Positions 42,969 to 52,760 of a DNA stretch of 64,000 nt are shown here, piece after piece. The notes under the pieces are model-generated. The model was not told the DNA's origin, did not search any database, and was given only the letters and a program-made list of their open reading frames with translations. This DNA comes from Actinomadura rayongensis (GTDB taxonomy: Bacteria; Actinomycetota; Actinomycetes; Streptosporangiales; Streptosporangiaceae): the NCBI RefSeq assembly GCF_009831215.1, contig NZ_WUTW01000006.1, positions 308,439 to 372,438 of the forward strand. Direction: 5' to 3'. How positions within the stretch are numbered: position 1 is the stretch's first letter; every line of letters starts with the position of its first letter. Made by a program: the position numbers and the translations under genes.

Positions 42969-44339
42969 TCACCCGGCGTGCGGCGTCACCGCGACAGCGT
43001 TGTGACGCGCGGTTTCGCCGGTGAAACCGGCGGCGGCGCCCGCGATGACGGCGTCGCTCCCGGCCGGGCCGAGGAACGTCACGCCGTGGGGACGGCCGGT
43101 CGCGGTGGTCCCGGCGGGCACGGCGACGGCGGCCAGGTCCAGGAGGTTCGCGAACATCGTGTAGTGGCCGAGGACGGTGTTGCGCCCGATCGGGTCCGCG
43201 GCCATCTCCGCGCGGGTGAACGTGGTGGGGACCGTCGGGACCGCGAGGACGTCGACGGCGTCCCACACCGGGCGGGTCGCCGCCTTCAGCGTCTGGAGGC
43301 GGTGCAGGCCCCGGAAGGCGTCCACGGCGGTGAGGGACCCGCCGGTCGACAGGACGCGGCGGGTGACGGGATGCAGGTCGTCGCCGTGGTCGGCGAGGAA
43401 GTCCCCGAACACGGCGAGGCGTTCGGCGACCCACGGCCCGTCGTACAGGAGCCGCCCGGCGGCCAGGAACGGCCGCAGGTCCACCGGGACGGCGGTGTGC
43501 CCGAGGGCGTCCAGGCGGGCGACCGCGTCGCCGAACCCGGCCGCCGCGGCGGCGTCCCCGTGGAACTCGGGGTGGTCGGGCACGCCGACCCGCAGCGGAC
43601 CGGTGTCGGCGGGGACCGCGCCGGGGCCGGGGAAGTCCCGGGACCACGGGTCGCCGGGCTCGGGCCCGGCCATCACCGACAGGACGGCGCAGGCGTCGGC
43701 GACGGTCCGGGCGATGACGCTGGCGCAGTCGATCGACTCGCACGCGGGCACCAGGCCGAGGGTGCTGACGAGCCCGCGCGTCGGTTTGAACCCGACGGTC
43801 CCGGTGAGCACGGCGGGCACGCGCCCCGACCCGGCGGTGTCGGTCGCGACCGCGAACGGGACGAGCCCGGCCCCGACCGCGACGGCCGACCCGGAACTGG
43901 ACCCCCCGCACACCAGCCCCGGCACCAGCGGCGACTCGGGGGTGCCGTAGGGGCTGCGCATCCCCGACAGGCCGGTGGCGAACTGGTCGAGGTTGGTCTT
44001 CCCGACGAGCAGCGCGCCGCCGTCCAGCAGCCGCCGCACCAGCGGCGCGGTGCGGTCGGGGACGTAGGCGTAGGCGGGGCACGCGACGGTGGTGGGGATC
44101 CCGGCGACGTCCAGGCTGTCCTTGACCCCGAACGGCACCCCCCACAGCGGCGGCCGGGTCGCGGGGTCGGGCCAGCGGCGGGTGAGGGCGGCGGCGTCGG
44201 CGAGCACGTCGGCGCGGCTCCGCAGCGTGATCCAGACGTGGTCGTCGCCGCGCGCGTCGATGCGGTCGTAGGTGGCGTGGACGATGGTGGCGGGGTCGGT
44301 TCCGGCGCGGTAGCGGGCGGTGAGGTCGGGGATGTTCAT
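42969..44339 (-). CDS. Amidase, allophanate hydrolase-type (no C-terminal domain)
   Basis: 456 residues of the amidase signature family. Triad by motif: Lys73 in GVPFGVKDSLDVAG, Ser147 in GGSSSGSAVAVG, Ser171 in DTAGSGRVPA. The steps (74 and 24 residues) equal those of AtzF allophanate hydrolase (Lys91, Ser165, Ser189). The opening IPDLTARYRAGTDPATIV is typical of that group. AtzF-like enzymes have a further C-terminal domain of about 140 residues; this protein lacks it. The ATG overlaps the permease stop (ATGA). Likely reaction: allophanate to ammonia and CO2, or the first half of it. Confidence 0.82.
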   Translation of the reverse strand: MNIPDLTARYRAGTDPATIVHATYDRIDARGDDHVWITLRSRADVLADAAALTRRWPDPATRPPLWGVPFGVKDSLDVAGIPTTVACPAYAYVPDRTAPLVRRLLDGGALLVGKTNLDQFATGLSGMRSPYGTPESPLVPGLVCGGSSSGSAVAVGAGLVPFAVATDTAGSGRVPAVLTGTVGFKPTRGLVSTLGLVPACESIDCASVIARTVADACAVLSVMAGPEPGDPWSRDFPGPGAVPADTGPLRVGVPDHPEFHGDAAAAAGFGDAVARLDALGHTAVPVDLRPFLAAGRLLYDGPWVAERLAVFGDFLADHGDDLHPVTRRVLSTGGSLTAVDAFRGLHRLQTLKAATRPVWDAVDVLAVPTVPTTFTRAEMAADPIGRNTVLGHYTMFANLLDLAAVAVPAGTTATGRPHGVTFLGPAGSDAVIAGAAAGFTGETARHNAVAVTPHAG

Positions 44340-45928
44340 GCGGTCTGGGTCTTCGCGGTGACGGGCTGCCCGGCCTCGGGTTCGGGTTCGGCCGGTGTTT
44401 CGGGCTTGTGGCGGGTGGAGAGGGCGAACGCGGCGAACACGATGGCGGCGAACAGGTAGCCGAGGGCGATCTGCCCGCCGGCGTTCCAGGTGACCTCGCT
44501 GCCGTGGATGAGGCCGACGAACGACAGGGCGGCGCCGAACGCGGCGTATCCGGCGGCCCACAGGAAGGACCGGTCGACGACGAACGCGACGATCGCGCCG
44601 AGGACGAGTCCGGCCAGGACGGCGCCGCCGCCGAGGAGCATGGTGCCCCGGTAGACGGTTCCGGCGCCGGCGATGGTGTCGTAGCCGACTTTCTGGGCGG
44701 TGGTTCCGGCGGCGGCGAGGGCGTTGTCCATGTAGCCCTGTGCCCACTGGGCGATGTTGGGGATGATCGCGGCGACGACGGCGACGGCGTGCGCGGGGGG
44801 GACGGCCTGGAACGCCTGCGCGCCGATGAGCAGGCCGATGTAGAGCAGGATCGGGACGATCGCGGGGGTGGGGAGGACGGCGGCGAGGAGGGAGAACAGG
44901 CCGCCGAAGCACAGGGCGGCGATGACGACGCCGCTGGCGAGGGAGTATCCGGCGCGTCCGCCCGCCGACTTCCAGCCGGGGTGGCCGATGTAGACGGCGG
45001 GTGGGAACGGTGAGCCGAGCATGGATCCGACGATGGCGCCGGTTCCGTCGGCGAGCAGGACGGACCGCAGGTTGTAGGAGTCGCCGGCCGCGGCGGCGCT
45101 CTCGACGTTGCTCATCCCTTCGGTGAAGTTGTAGATGCCGAGGGGGATGGCGGTGGCGAGCAGGGGTGAGATCTCGCTGAGGCCGTCGCCGAGGCGGGTG
45201 AGGTTGAGGGTGGGGACGCTGACGGTGATGTCGTGGGCGGCGGCGGTGACGTCGGCGGGGTGCATGTAGCCGCCGATCCAGCCGATGGCGGTGCCGAGGA
45301 GGAGGGCGGCGAGGCCGACGGGGATGTTGCCGGGCAGGCGGACGCCGGTGAAGAACCCGACGAGCAGGAGCGCCAGGACGGGCAGCGCGATCCAGGCGGC
45401 CTCCCACATCTGCGCGGCGGGCCGCATGGAGATGAACGCGATGGAGATTCCGGCGAGGGTGCCGAGCATCGCGGCGCGGGGGGTGAAGCGCCGCACCCAG
45501 GGGCCGATGAACGCGCCGATGATGACGATGATCCCGATGATGAAGCACCACGCGAGTCCGGCGGCCCACGCCTTCAGGGGGTCGTGGGTGGTCAGGTACG
45601 TCGGCAGCATGATCACGAAGGTGACGATGAACATGTGGGGGACGCTGGGCCCGTAGGGCAGGGCGGTGACGTCGGCGCGGCCCTCGCGGAGGGCGAGGCG
45701 GCGTGCGAGGTAGGTGTAGTAGACGTTGCCGATGAGGAGCTGGACGCCGAGGGCGGGCAGCAGGACGCCGAAGACGTCGTGGCCGGGCAGGTGGACGACG
45801 CTGATGCACAGGCCGCTGAGGACCAGGACGTTCACCATGACGTTGAAGCCGAGGCCGAACGCGGCGTTGGTGTCGCCGCCGACCCACCAGGGCGGGCGTG
45901 CCGGTGCGGGGGTGGTCGTTGTGGTCAT
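44336..45928 (-). CDS. NCS2-like (xanthine/uracil) permease
   Basis: 530 residues with about 12-14 helices. Conserved blocks: ALGVQLLIGNVYYTYLARRL, DVTALPYGPSVPHMFIV (QN-loop equivalent), AMLGTLAGISIAFISMR and LLATAIPLGIYNFTEGMSNV, the last with a polar signature that differs from the classical NCS2 one. This branch of the family is found next to biuret/allophanate or amide hydrolase genes. The ATG overlaps the stop of the cysteine hydrolase gene, and its own stop overlaps the amidase start. It should import the amide substrate of the operon. Confidence 0.82.
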   Translation of the reverse strand: MTTTTTPAPARPPWWVGGDTNAAFGLGFNVMVNVLVLSGLCISVVHLPGHDVFGVLLPALGVQLLIGNVYYTYLARRLALREGRADVTALPYGPSVPHMFIVTFVIMLPTYLTTHDPLKAWAAGLAWCFIIGIIVIIGAFIGPWVRRFTPRAAMLGTLAGISIAFISMRPAAQMWEAAWIALPVLALLLVGFFTGVRLPGNIPVGLAALLLGTAIGWIGGYMHPADVTAAAHDITVSVPTLNLTRLGDGLSEISPLLATAIPLGIYNFTEGMSNVESAAAAGDSYNLRSVLLADGTGAIVGSMLGSPFPPAVYIGHPGWKSAGGRAGYSLASGVVIAALCFGGLFSLLAAVLPTPAIVPILLYIGLLIGAQAFQAVPPAHAVAVVAAIIPNIAQWAQGYMDNALAAAGTTAQKVGYDTIAGAGTVYRGTMLLGGGAVLAGLVLGAIVAFVVDRSFLWAAGYAAFGAALSFVGLIHGSEVTWNAGGQIALGYLFAAIVFAAFALSTRHKPETPAEPEPEAGQPVTAKTQTA

Positions 45929-46623
45929 GGGATTCGCTCCTGGAGGGCCTTGAGGTAGTTCTGTGATGGTGCGACCCAGCCGAAGATGCCGCCCTGCGCG
46001 CTGATCATGTCGAGGGCGTACCGGTGGAGGTCGGGGAGGTAGGAGCCGACGCAGTCGGTGAGCACGAGGCAGTCGTAGCCGCGGTCGTTGGCTTCGCGGA
46101 CGGTGGTGTGGACGCACACCTCGGTGGTGACGCCGGTGACGATGAGGTGGGTGATGGCGGCTTCGCGCAGGACGGTGTCGAGCGCGGTGGCGTAGAACGC
46201 GCCTTTGCCGGGTTTGTCGATGACGGTCTCGGTGGGGAGGGGTGCGAGGTCGTCGATGATGCCGTGGCCGTATTCGCCCCTGATGAGAACGCGGCCGAGG
46301 GGTCCGTCGTCGCCGATGCGCAGGGTGGGCGCGCCGCGGCGGCGTTTGGCGGGCGGGCAGTCCGACAGGTCGGGCAGGTGCCCTTCGCGGGTGTGGACGA
46401 CGGTGAGTCCGGCGGCGCGGGTGGCGTGGAGGGTGTCGCGCAGCGGTGGGACGACCCGTTGGAGGAGGCCGACGTCGTTGCCGAGGGTCGCGCCGAAGCC
46501 GCCGGGTTCGAGGAAGTCGCGTTGCATGTCGATGACGAGGAGGGCGGTGTGGTGGGGGTCGAAGGCGTAGGAATAGGGGGAGGCGTCGACCTCGAGGCGC
46601 TGTCCGGTTTCGTGTTCGGTCAT
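45925..46623 (-). CDS. Cysteine hydrolase, likely biuret amidohydrolase
   Basis: 232 residues of the isochorismatase-like family. Triad: Asp32 in LLVIDMQRDFL, Lys137 in VIDKPGKGAFY, Cys170 in VTGVTTEVCVHTT. The steps (105 and 33) equal those of biuret hydrolase BiuH (Asp36, Lys142, Cys175: 106 and 33, one residue off). EGHLPDLSDCPPAK is characteristic of the BiuH branch. Biuret plus water gives allophanate and ammonia. The ATG follows a GGAG. This is the first gene of the operon with permease and amidase. Confidence 0.82.
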   Translation of the reverse strand: MTEHETGQRLEVDASPYSYAFDPHHTALLVIDMQRDFLEPGGFGATLGNDVGLLQRVVPPLRDTLHATRAAGLTVVHTREGHLPDLSDCPPAKRRRGAPTLRIGDDGPLGRVLIRGEYGHGIIDDLAPLPTETVIDKPGKGAFYATALDTVLREAAITHLIVTGVTTEVCVHTTVREANDRGYDCLVLTDCVGSYLPDLHRYALDMISAQGGIFGWVAPSQNYLKALQERIP

Positions 46624-46661
46624 GGGGCTCCGTTCACCGGGGGAATCCCTCAACCGTCGAT

Positions 46662-46669
46662 TGTCGACA
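46662..46669. promoter_or_regulatory. Palindrome ahead of the amide-hydrolase operon
   Basis: TGTCGACA is an 8-bp palindrome 38 bp upstream of the hydrolase start, embedded in ATTGTCGACAGAATTGT. It might be part of the GntR operator, but is short; the wider area is AT-richer and likely holds the promoter. Confidence 0.35.
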
Positions 46670-46775
46670 GAATTGTGTCGGTGAGGCGTCCCGCCCGGTT
46701 ACAGCCGTGTTAGCTGCCCCTCACCGGCACCCGGCGAGGGGAGAGGCCGCCCGAAACGCCACGGGCCAGCCGATG

Positions 46776-47435
46776 TCAGCCGATGTAGGTGCGGGCACCG
46801 TGCCCGGCGAGCGCGTCCAACGCCACCTCGCGGTCACCGGTCGCGACCGCCTCGTACAGGCGGCGGTGCCGCGCGACGCCCTCGGCCGGGTCGCGCTGCT
46901 CGGCCTCCAGCCGCAGGTTCGCCGCCATGTAGAGCTGCAGCTTCAACAGCACCGGCTCGTAGGCGCGCATGAGGTGACGGTGCCCGGCCAGGTCGACCAG
47001 CGCCAGGTGGAACCGGCGGTGCGCCTCGTTCTCGGCGAACGCGTCACCGGTGCGCGCCGCGTCGTCCATCGCCTCCAGCGCCGCCGCCAGCCCCGTCACG
47101 TCGTGTGCGGCGACGGTGACGGCGCGCGGCGGCAACGCCACCTCCACCGCGTAGCGTTCCAGGACGTCGCGGAGCCCGAACAGGCCGTCCACGTCGTCGC
47201 CCGACAGTTCCGCGACGCGCACGCCGCGGCGCGGCAGGTGCTCGACCAGTCCCTGCTGGCCGAGGAGCCGCAACGCCTCACGCAACGGCGCGCGGCTGAT
47301 CCCGAACCGGGCGGTGAGCTGTTCCTCGATGAGCCGCTCGCCGGGCGCGAACGCGCCGCTGAGGATCTCGTGCCGCAGCCGCCGCACCGACAGCTCGACC
47401 AGGCTGGCGGGCTCCAGCGCGTCCCCGGACTCCAC
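46776..47435 (-). CDS. GntR/FadR-family regulator (FCD domain)
   Basis: 219 residues. The wHTH reads LSVRRLRHEILSGAFAPGER and TARFGISRAPLREALRLL. The FCD ligand domain follows (GLRDVLERYAVEVAL, NEAHRRFHLALVDLAGH with the metal-binding His). The frame extends 33 codons upstream, but the GTG at 47435 with GGGAGGGGG nine bases away is the best start. It lies directly upstream of the amide-hydrolase operon in the same direction, and probably represses it, lifted by biuret or allophanate. That ligand is inferred. Confidence 0.87.
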   Translation of the reverse strand: MESGDALEPASLVELSVRRLRHEILSGAFAPGERLIEEQLTARFGISRAPLREALRLLGQQGLVEHLPRRGVRVAELSGDDVDGLFGLRDVLERYAVEVALPPRAVTVAAHDVTGLAAALEAMDDAARTGDAFAENEAHRRFHLALVDLAGHRHLMRAYEPVLLKLQLYMAANLRLEAEQRDPAEGVARHRRLYEAVATGDREVALDALAGHGARTYIG

Positions 47436-47558
47436 CAGACATCCCCCTCCCGGCCGCCGGTCGTCGGAGACCACTGTGTCAGAGCCGCCGCCGCGCACCG
47501 CACCGCCCACACCCGAACGGACGAACCGGACCACTCTCCTACGACCCGTGAATGCGCG

Positions 47559-47572
47559 ATAATGTACATTAT
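47559..47572. promoter_or_regulatory. 14-bp perfect palindrome ATAATGTACATTAT
   Basis: Strikingly AT-rich for this genome. It lies 124 bp upstream of the GntR gene and 65 bp upstream of the divergent hydrolase gene. TGTACA-centred palindromes fit FCD-type GntR operators, so autoregulation is possible. Confidence 0.6.
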
Positions 47573-47637
47573 GTTAAGTAGCGTTCTCGGGGGCGGTGGG
47601 GTGTCCGTTTCGGGTGGGTCGTGAGAGGGTGCGGGGC

Positions 47638-48267
47638 ATGCTGAGCGAGCCCGTCCCCCGGCTGTCGGTCCGCGCGCGGCCCGGCGGGGTGTCCGCTGTC
47701 GCGCTGGTGCTGCACGGCGGGCGGGAGCACAGCCGCGCTCGCGCGTCGTCGCGGCAGCCGGCGGCGCTGCGGATGGCGCCGTTCGCGTGGACGCTGGCGG
47801 CGGACGGGCGGCGGCACGGTCTGGCGGTGTGGACGCTGGGGTACCGGTTCCGGGGGTGGAACGGCGCGGACGCCTCCCCCGTCGCGGACGCGTGCTGGGC
47901 GCTGGAGCGGGTCGCGGCGGCGCATCCGGGGGTGCCGGTGGTGCTGGTGGGGCATTCGATGGGTGCGCGGACGGCGTTGCGGGTGGCGGGCGCGGAGCAG
48001 GTGCGGGGTGTGGCGGCGCTGGGCGCGTGGGTGCCGCGGGACGAGCCGGTGGGGCAGCTCGCGGGCCGCCGGGTGCTGTTCGTGCACGGCACCGGGGACC
48101 GGACGACGCCGATCTCGGGCGCCCGCCGGTACGCGGCGCGTGCGCGGGAGGTCGCGGACGTGCGGTTCGTGGAGGTGCCGGGTGAGGGGCACGCGATGCT
48201 GCGGCGTCCGGGATTGTGGCACCGGGCGGTGAGCGCGTTCGCGTTGTCGTGCGTGGCGGCGGGCTGA
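47638..48267 (+). CDS. Alpha/beta hydrolase
   Basis: 209 residues. Fold signs: LVLHGGREHSRARA, nucleophile elbow VLVGHSMGARTALRVAG, acid region LFVHGTGDRTTPISGAR and the catalytic His in PGEGHAMLRRPG. The small size is typical of dienelactone-hydrolase-like or esterase members. The substrate is unknown. A second hydrolase gene starts four bases after its stop, forming an operon. Confidence 0.82.
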   Translation: MLSEPVPRLSVRARPGGVSAVALVLHGGREHSRARASSRQPAALRMAPFAWTLAADGRRHGLAVWTLGYRFRGWNGADASPVADACWALERVAAAHPGVPVVLVGHSMGARTALRVAGAEQVRGVAALGAWVPRDEPVGQLAGRRVLFVHGTGDRTTPISGARRYAARAREVADVRFVEVPGEGHAMLRRPGLWHRAVSAFALSCVAAG

Positions 48268-48270
48268 CCG

Positions 48271-49191
48271 GTGGGCCGGGACCGGGAGTACCTGGCGTTC
48301 CTGCGCCGCTTCCTCGCCGACTCCGAGAAGCTGCGGCGCGCGGCGGAGCGGGACGGGCTGCGGGGTGTGGCGGCGGCGCGGGCGGTGCACGCGGCGGAAC
48401 TGGCGGCGCTCCCCCACCCGCCGCTGCACCGGGTCCGGGACGTGGTCGTCGGCGGTGTCGCGGGTCGCCTGTACGTGCCGGACGCGGCGAGGCCGCCGGG
48501 GCTTCTGGTGTTCGCGCACGGCGGCGGGTGGGTGCTGGGCGATGTGGAGTCCTATGACCCGGTGGTGCGGGGGCTGGCGCGGGCGTCGGGGGCGGCGGTG
48601 CTGTCGGTGGAGTACCGGCGCCCGCCCGAGCACCGGTTCCCGGCGGCGGTCGACGACGTCACGGCGGTGACGGCCGCCGCCGGCGATCTCGCCGCGAGCC
48701 TCGGCGCGGGAAGGGTGGGGGTGGGCGGGGACAGCGCGGGCGGCCAGATCGCGGCGGCGGCCGCGCACCGGCTGGCGGTGGCGGGACGGCGCCCGGCGGG
48801 CCTGGTGCTCGTCTACCCGGCGGTGGACCTGCGGTCGGTGCCGCCTCCACCGCCCGACCCCGACGGCCTGCGGTTCCCCGGCCAGGACCTGGACCGCGTC
48901 CTGGACCTGTACCTCGGCGACACCGACCGCACCGACCCCGACGTGTCTCCCCTGCTGGCGCCCGATTTCTCGGTGCTGCCGCCCGCGGTGGTCGCGACGG
49001 CCGCGCACGACCGGCTCCGCGCGCAGGGCGAGGCGTTCGCGGCGCGGCTGCGGGACGCGGGGCCGGGCGCGGTGCTGCTGCCGGGCGAGGGCCTGGACCA
49101 CGGGTTCCTCGGGTGGGGGCCGTTCGCGGCGCGCGCGGCGGACGCGGTCGCCGAACTCGGCGCGGCGGTGAACGCCCTGTTCGCGGCATAG
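48271..49191 (+). CDS. Alpha/beta hydrolase, hormone-sensitive lipase (type IV) esterase
   Basis: 306 residues. Oxyanion-hole motif FAHGGGWVLGDVESYDPV, nucleophile motif VGGDSAGGQIAAAAA, and catalytic Asp region PPAVVATAAHDRL with His in GEGLDHGFLGW. The order and motifs fit the HSL family. Short-chain ester or lactone substrates are likely. Start GTG, four bases after the preceding stop. Convergent with the LysE gene. Confidence 0.9.
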   Translation: MGRDREYLAFLRRFLADSEKLRRAAERDGLRGVAAARAVHAAELAALPHPPLHRVRDVVVGGVAGRLYVPDAARPPGLLVFAHGGGWVLGDVESYDPVVRGLARASGAAVLSVEYRRPPEHRFPAAVDDVTAVTAAAGDLAASLGAGRVGVGGDSAGGQIAAAAAHRLAVAGRRPAGLVLVYPAVDLRSVPPPPPDPDGLRFPGQDLDRVLDLYLGDTDRTDPDVSPLLAPDFSVLPPAVVATAAHDRLRAQGEAFAARLRDAGPGAVLLPGEGLDHGFLGWGPFAARAADAVAELGAAVNALFAA

Positions 49192-49193
49192 GG

Positions 49194-49856
49194 TCAGCGG
49201 GTTTCGGCGGCGAGGCGGGCGCCGAGGCCGACCAGGACGATCCCGGACGCCTGGTCGAGGCGGCGGCGGACGGCGGGGCGGCCGAGGACGCGGCGTGCGG
49301 CGCCGGCGAGGGTGACGACGGTGAGGTACCAGGCGAGGTCGATGACCGTCCACCACACGGCGAGCAGCAGCAGGAACGCGGCGAGGGGCACGCCCGTCCC
49401 CACCGACGCGGGGACGAACTGGGGCAGGAACGACACGGCGAACACGCCGGCCTTGGGGTTGGCGAGGTTGGTGACCACCCCCCGGCGGACACTGCGCCAC
49501 CCGCCCTCCCCCGCCTCAGCCCCGTCCGGAACGCCGGACGGGACGCCGGACGGGACGCCGGACGGGACGGCGGAGCGCCGCACGGCGCGCAGCGCGCGGA
49601 CCCCGAACACGACGAGCACCACGGCCCCGACGATGCGCAGCCCGTCGTAGGCGACGCGGGACGCCACCAGCAGCGCCGACAGCCCCGCCGCCGCGGCCAC
49701 GCCCCACAGCAGGACGCCGAGTTCGTTGCCGACGGCGGTGAGCGTCCCCGCGCGGCGGGACCGCAGGGACGCGCGCAGGATCACGACGGTGCTGGGCCCG
49801 GGGGCGAGGGCGACGAGGACGGCGGCGCCGGTGAACGCGGCGAGATGCGTCAGCAT
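49194..49856 (-). CDS. LysE family exporter
   Basis: 220 residues and about six helices: AAFTGAAVLVALAPGPSTVV at the N-terminus (the family APGP motif), GLRIVGAVVLVVFGVRALRA, then a cytoplasmic loop of about 40 residues with a Ser-Gly-Val-Pro repeat, NPKAGVFAVSFLPQFVPASV and a last helix. LysE-type proteins export amino acids or related small compounds. The ATG 12 codons into the open frame is chosen because family members begin there. The loop has an unusual 12-bp DNA repeat (49525-49572). Confidence 0.9.
   Translation of the reverse strand: MLTHLAAFTGAAVLVALAPGPSTVVILRASLRSRRAGTLTAVGNELGVLLWGVAAAAGLSALLVASRVAYDGLRIVGAVVLVVFGVRALRAVRRSAVPSGVPSGVPSGVPDGAEAGEGGWRSVRRGVVTNLANPKAGVFAVSFLPQFVPASVGTGVPLAAFLLLLAVWWTVIDLAWYLTVVTLAGAARRVLGRPAVRRRLDQASGIVLVGLGARLAAETR
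49525..49572 (-). repeat. Four 12-bp tandem units in the LysE loop
   Basis: Four units, two of which read GACGGGACGCCG identically, the flanking ones with one to three changes. Translated on the minus strand they give repeated Ser/Pro-Gly-Val-Pro. This is the same peptide theme (GVP) as the 12-bp array in the second membrane glycosyltransferase, though the DNA is different. Confidence 0.9.
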
Positions 49857-49901
49857 CCCGCCATCGTCGACACACCACCCGCGACCGGGCAACCCGGTTT
49901 C

Positions 49902-50651
49902 CTACAGCGGCCCGCCGCCTCCGTCGCCCGGCCCGGGCGACCCCGGCGGCGGCGACTCCGGCGGCGATCCGGGCGGCGCCCCCGACGGCGCCGGTTCGGG
50001 CGTCGTGCCGGGCGCGGGCTGCTGCGGGACGCCCATCGTCGGCTCGGGCGGCGGCGGGGGCGGCGGCGACGCCTTCGGCTCGCACGCGAACAGCACCGCC
50101 AGCAGCAGCCCCAGGATCACCAGGACGGCGACGAGCGTCAGCGTCGCCGCGACCAGCCCCCGCTCCGGCCGCCCGCCCTCCCCCGGCACGGTCACCGGAG
50201 CCGTCACCGGCGGCGGCGCCAAAGCGGGCTGCGACCCCTGCCAGTGCGGGCGGAACCCCGGCCCGTGCCGCGGCCCCTCCACCACGCCCGCACCCAGCAG
50301 CACCGCCTGCAAGAACCGCTCCGCGCCGACGCGCGCCGTGTCGAACTCCGTCGCGACCCACGGCGCCGGACCGTCCGGCTGCGCCGCCACCACCGGCGCC
50401 GCACCCGACGCCGCACCCGACGAGGACGGCTCCCCCGGCCCGCCCGGCAGCGCCGCGCGGATCGCCGCCCGGAACCGGTCGCGCGCCGCCGCGTCCTCGG
50501 CCGCGCCGCTGCTCAGCACCGCCACCGACGCGCGCCGCCCCGCACCGTCCACCCCGACGAAAACGATCCCGGCCGCCGACTCCGACAGCCGCGCCGACAG
50601 GCGGAACGGACCCAGCACTCCCGGATCCCCCGGCGGCAGCGGCGCGGACAT
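49902..50651 (-). CDS. Membrane protein with kinase N-lobe-like start, unknown function
   Basis: 249 residues. The first 60 residues (GVLGPFRLSARLSESAAGIVF, VGVDGAGRRASVAVLSSG) resemble the N-lobe of Hanks-type Ser/Thr kinases, but the Gly-loop is degraded, the Lys is absent and no catalytic loop follows. A hydrophobic helix (VLVILGLLLAVLFAC, about residues 175-190) precedes a Pro-rich tail of 55 residues. A degenerate pseudokinase is plausible. It diverges from the MoxR operon, 127 bp apart. Confidence 0.6.
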   Translation of the reverse strand: MSAPLPPGDPGVLGPFRLSARLSESAAGIVFVGVDGAGRRASVAVLSSGAAEDAAARDRFRAAIRAALPGGPGEPSSSGAASGAAPVVAAQPDGPAPWVATEFDTARVGAERFLQAVLLGAGVVEGPRHGPGFRPHWQGSQPALAPPPVTAPVTVPGEGGRPERGLVAATLTLVAVLVILGLLLAVLFACEPKASPPPPPPPEPTMGVPQQPAPGTTPEPAPSGAPPGSPPESPPPGSPGPGDGGGGPL

Positions 50652-50778
50652 GGCCGCCACACTAACAACCCGATCACTGGACGGTGCCCCACCCGGGTAG
50701 GACCCGCCCCAACGGAGATCGCGTAGGGTCGGAGAAGCTCCCGCCGCACCCGCCGAGGACCAGTGAGGGAAACCGCCG

Positions 50779-51788
<1,010 letters not shown>

Positions 51789-51792
<4 letters not shown>

Positions 51793-52760
51793 CCGGCGGC
51801 GACGACGAACGCCGGCGGGCGCGGCGTCTCGCCCCCGGACCGGGCCTGCGGCGCCTGCACCTGGCCGTCACCCGCCGCCTCGACGGGCTCCTCAACGGCG
51901 AGCACCTCGGCCTGCTGCCCGGCCCCGGCACCGAACTCGCCGAGGCGCGCCTGTACCAGGCCGGTGAGGACGACGTCCGCCACATGGACTGGGCCGTCAC
52001 CGCCCGCACCACCAACCCCCACGTCCGCGACCTCGTCGCCGACCACGAACTCGAGGCGTGGGCGCTCGTCGACCTCACCCCCAGCATGGACTTCGGCACC
52101 GCGCACCTCACCAAACGCGACCTCGCCGCCGCAGCGCTCGCCGCCGTCGGGTTCCTCACCGTCCGCCTCGGCGACCGCGTCGGCGCCTACCTCCACACCC
52201 CCGCCGGGCTCCGCCGCCAGCCCGCCCGCACCGGACGCCCCGCCCTCTACGCCCTCCTCCACACCATCCTCACCACCCCCATCCAACCCGCTCCCACCGC
52301 CCCCGCCACCCTCGGCGCCGCCCTCACCGCCCTCGCCTCCGGGCAGACCCGCCGCGGCCTGCGCGTCGTCATCTCCGACTTCCTCCCCCAACCCGGCGAC
52401 GACCCCGAACACCCCCCGTGGGAACGCCCCCTGCGCCGCCTCACCGCCCGCCACCAGGTCCTCGCCGTCGAGATCATCGACCCCCGCGAACTCGACCTCC
52501 CCGACATCGGCCTCCTCGACATGACCGACCCCGAGACCGGCGCCACCCACGAAATCGTCCTCGACCGCCGCACCCGCCAGAAATACGCCCGCGCCGCCGC
52601 CGCCCACCGCGCCGCGACCCGCGCCGCCCTCCGCCGCGCCGGCGCCCACCACCTCGTCCTGCGCACCGACCGCGACTGGATCGCCGACATCGCCCGCTTC
52701 GCGCTCCGCCAGCGCCGCGCCGCCGGACGCGCCATCGCCGCGCCGGGGGTGCGCGCATGA
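51789..52760 (+). CDS. DUF58 domain protein
   Basis: 323 residues. The DUF58 signature is seen as RLYQAGEDDVRHMDWAVTAR, then WALVDLTPSMDFG (a VWA-like MIDAS DxSxS variant, here DLTPSM). LRVVISDFLPQP and the C-terminal helix fit. The family works with MoxR and VWA proteins; it is a soluble partner, not a membrane protein. Coupled to its neighbours by ATGA overlaps on both sides. Confidence 0.9.
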
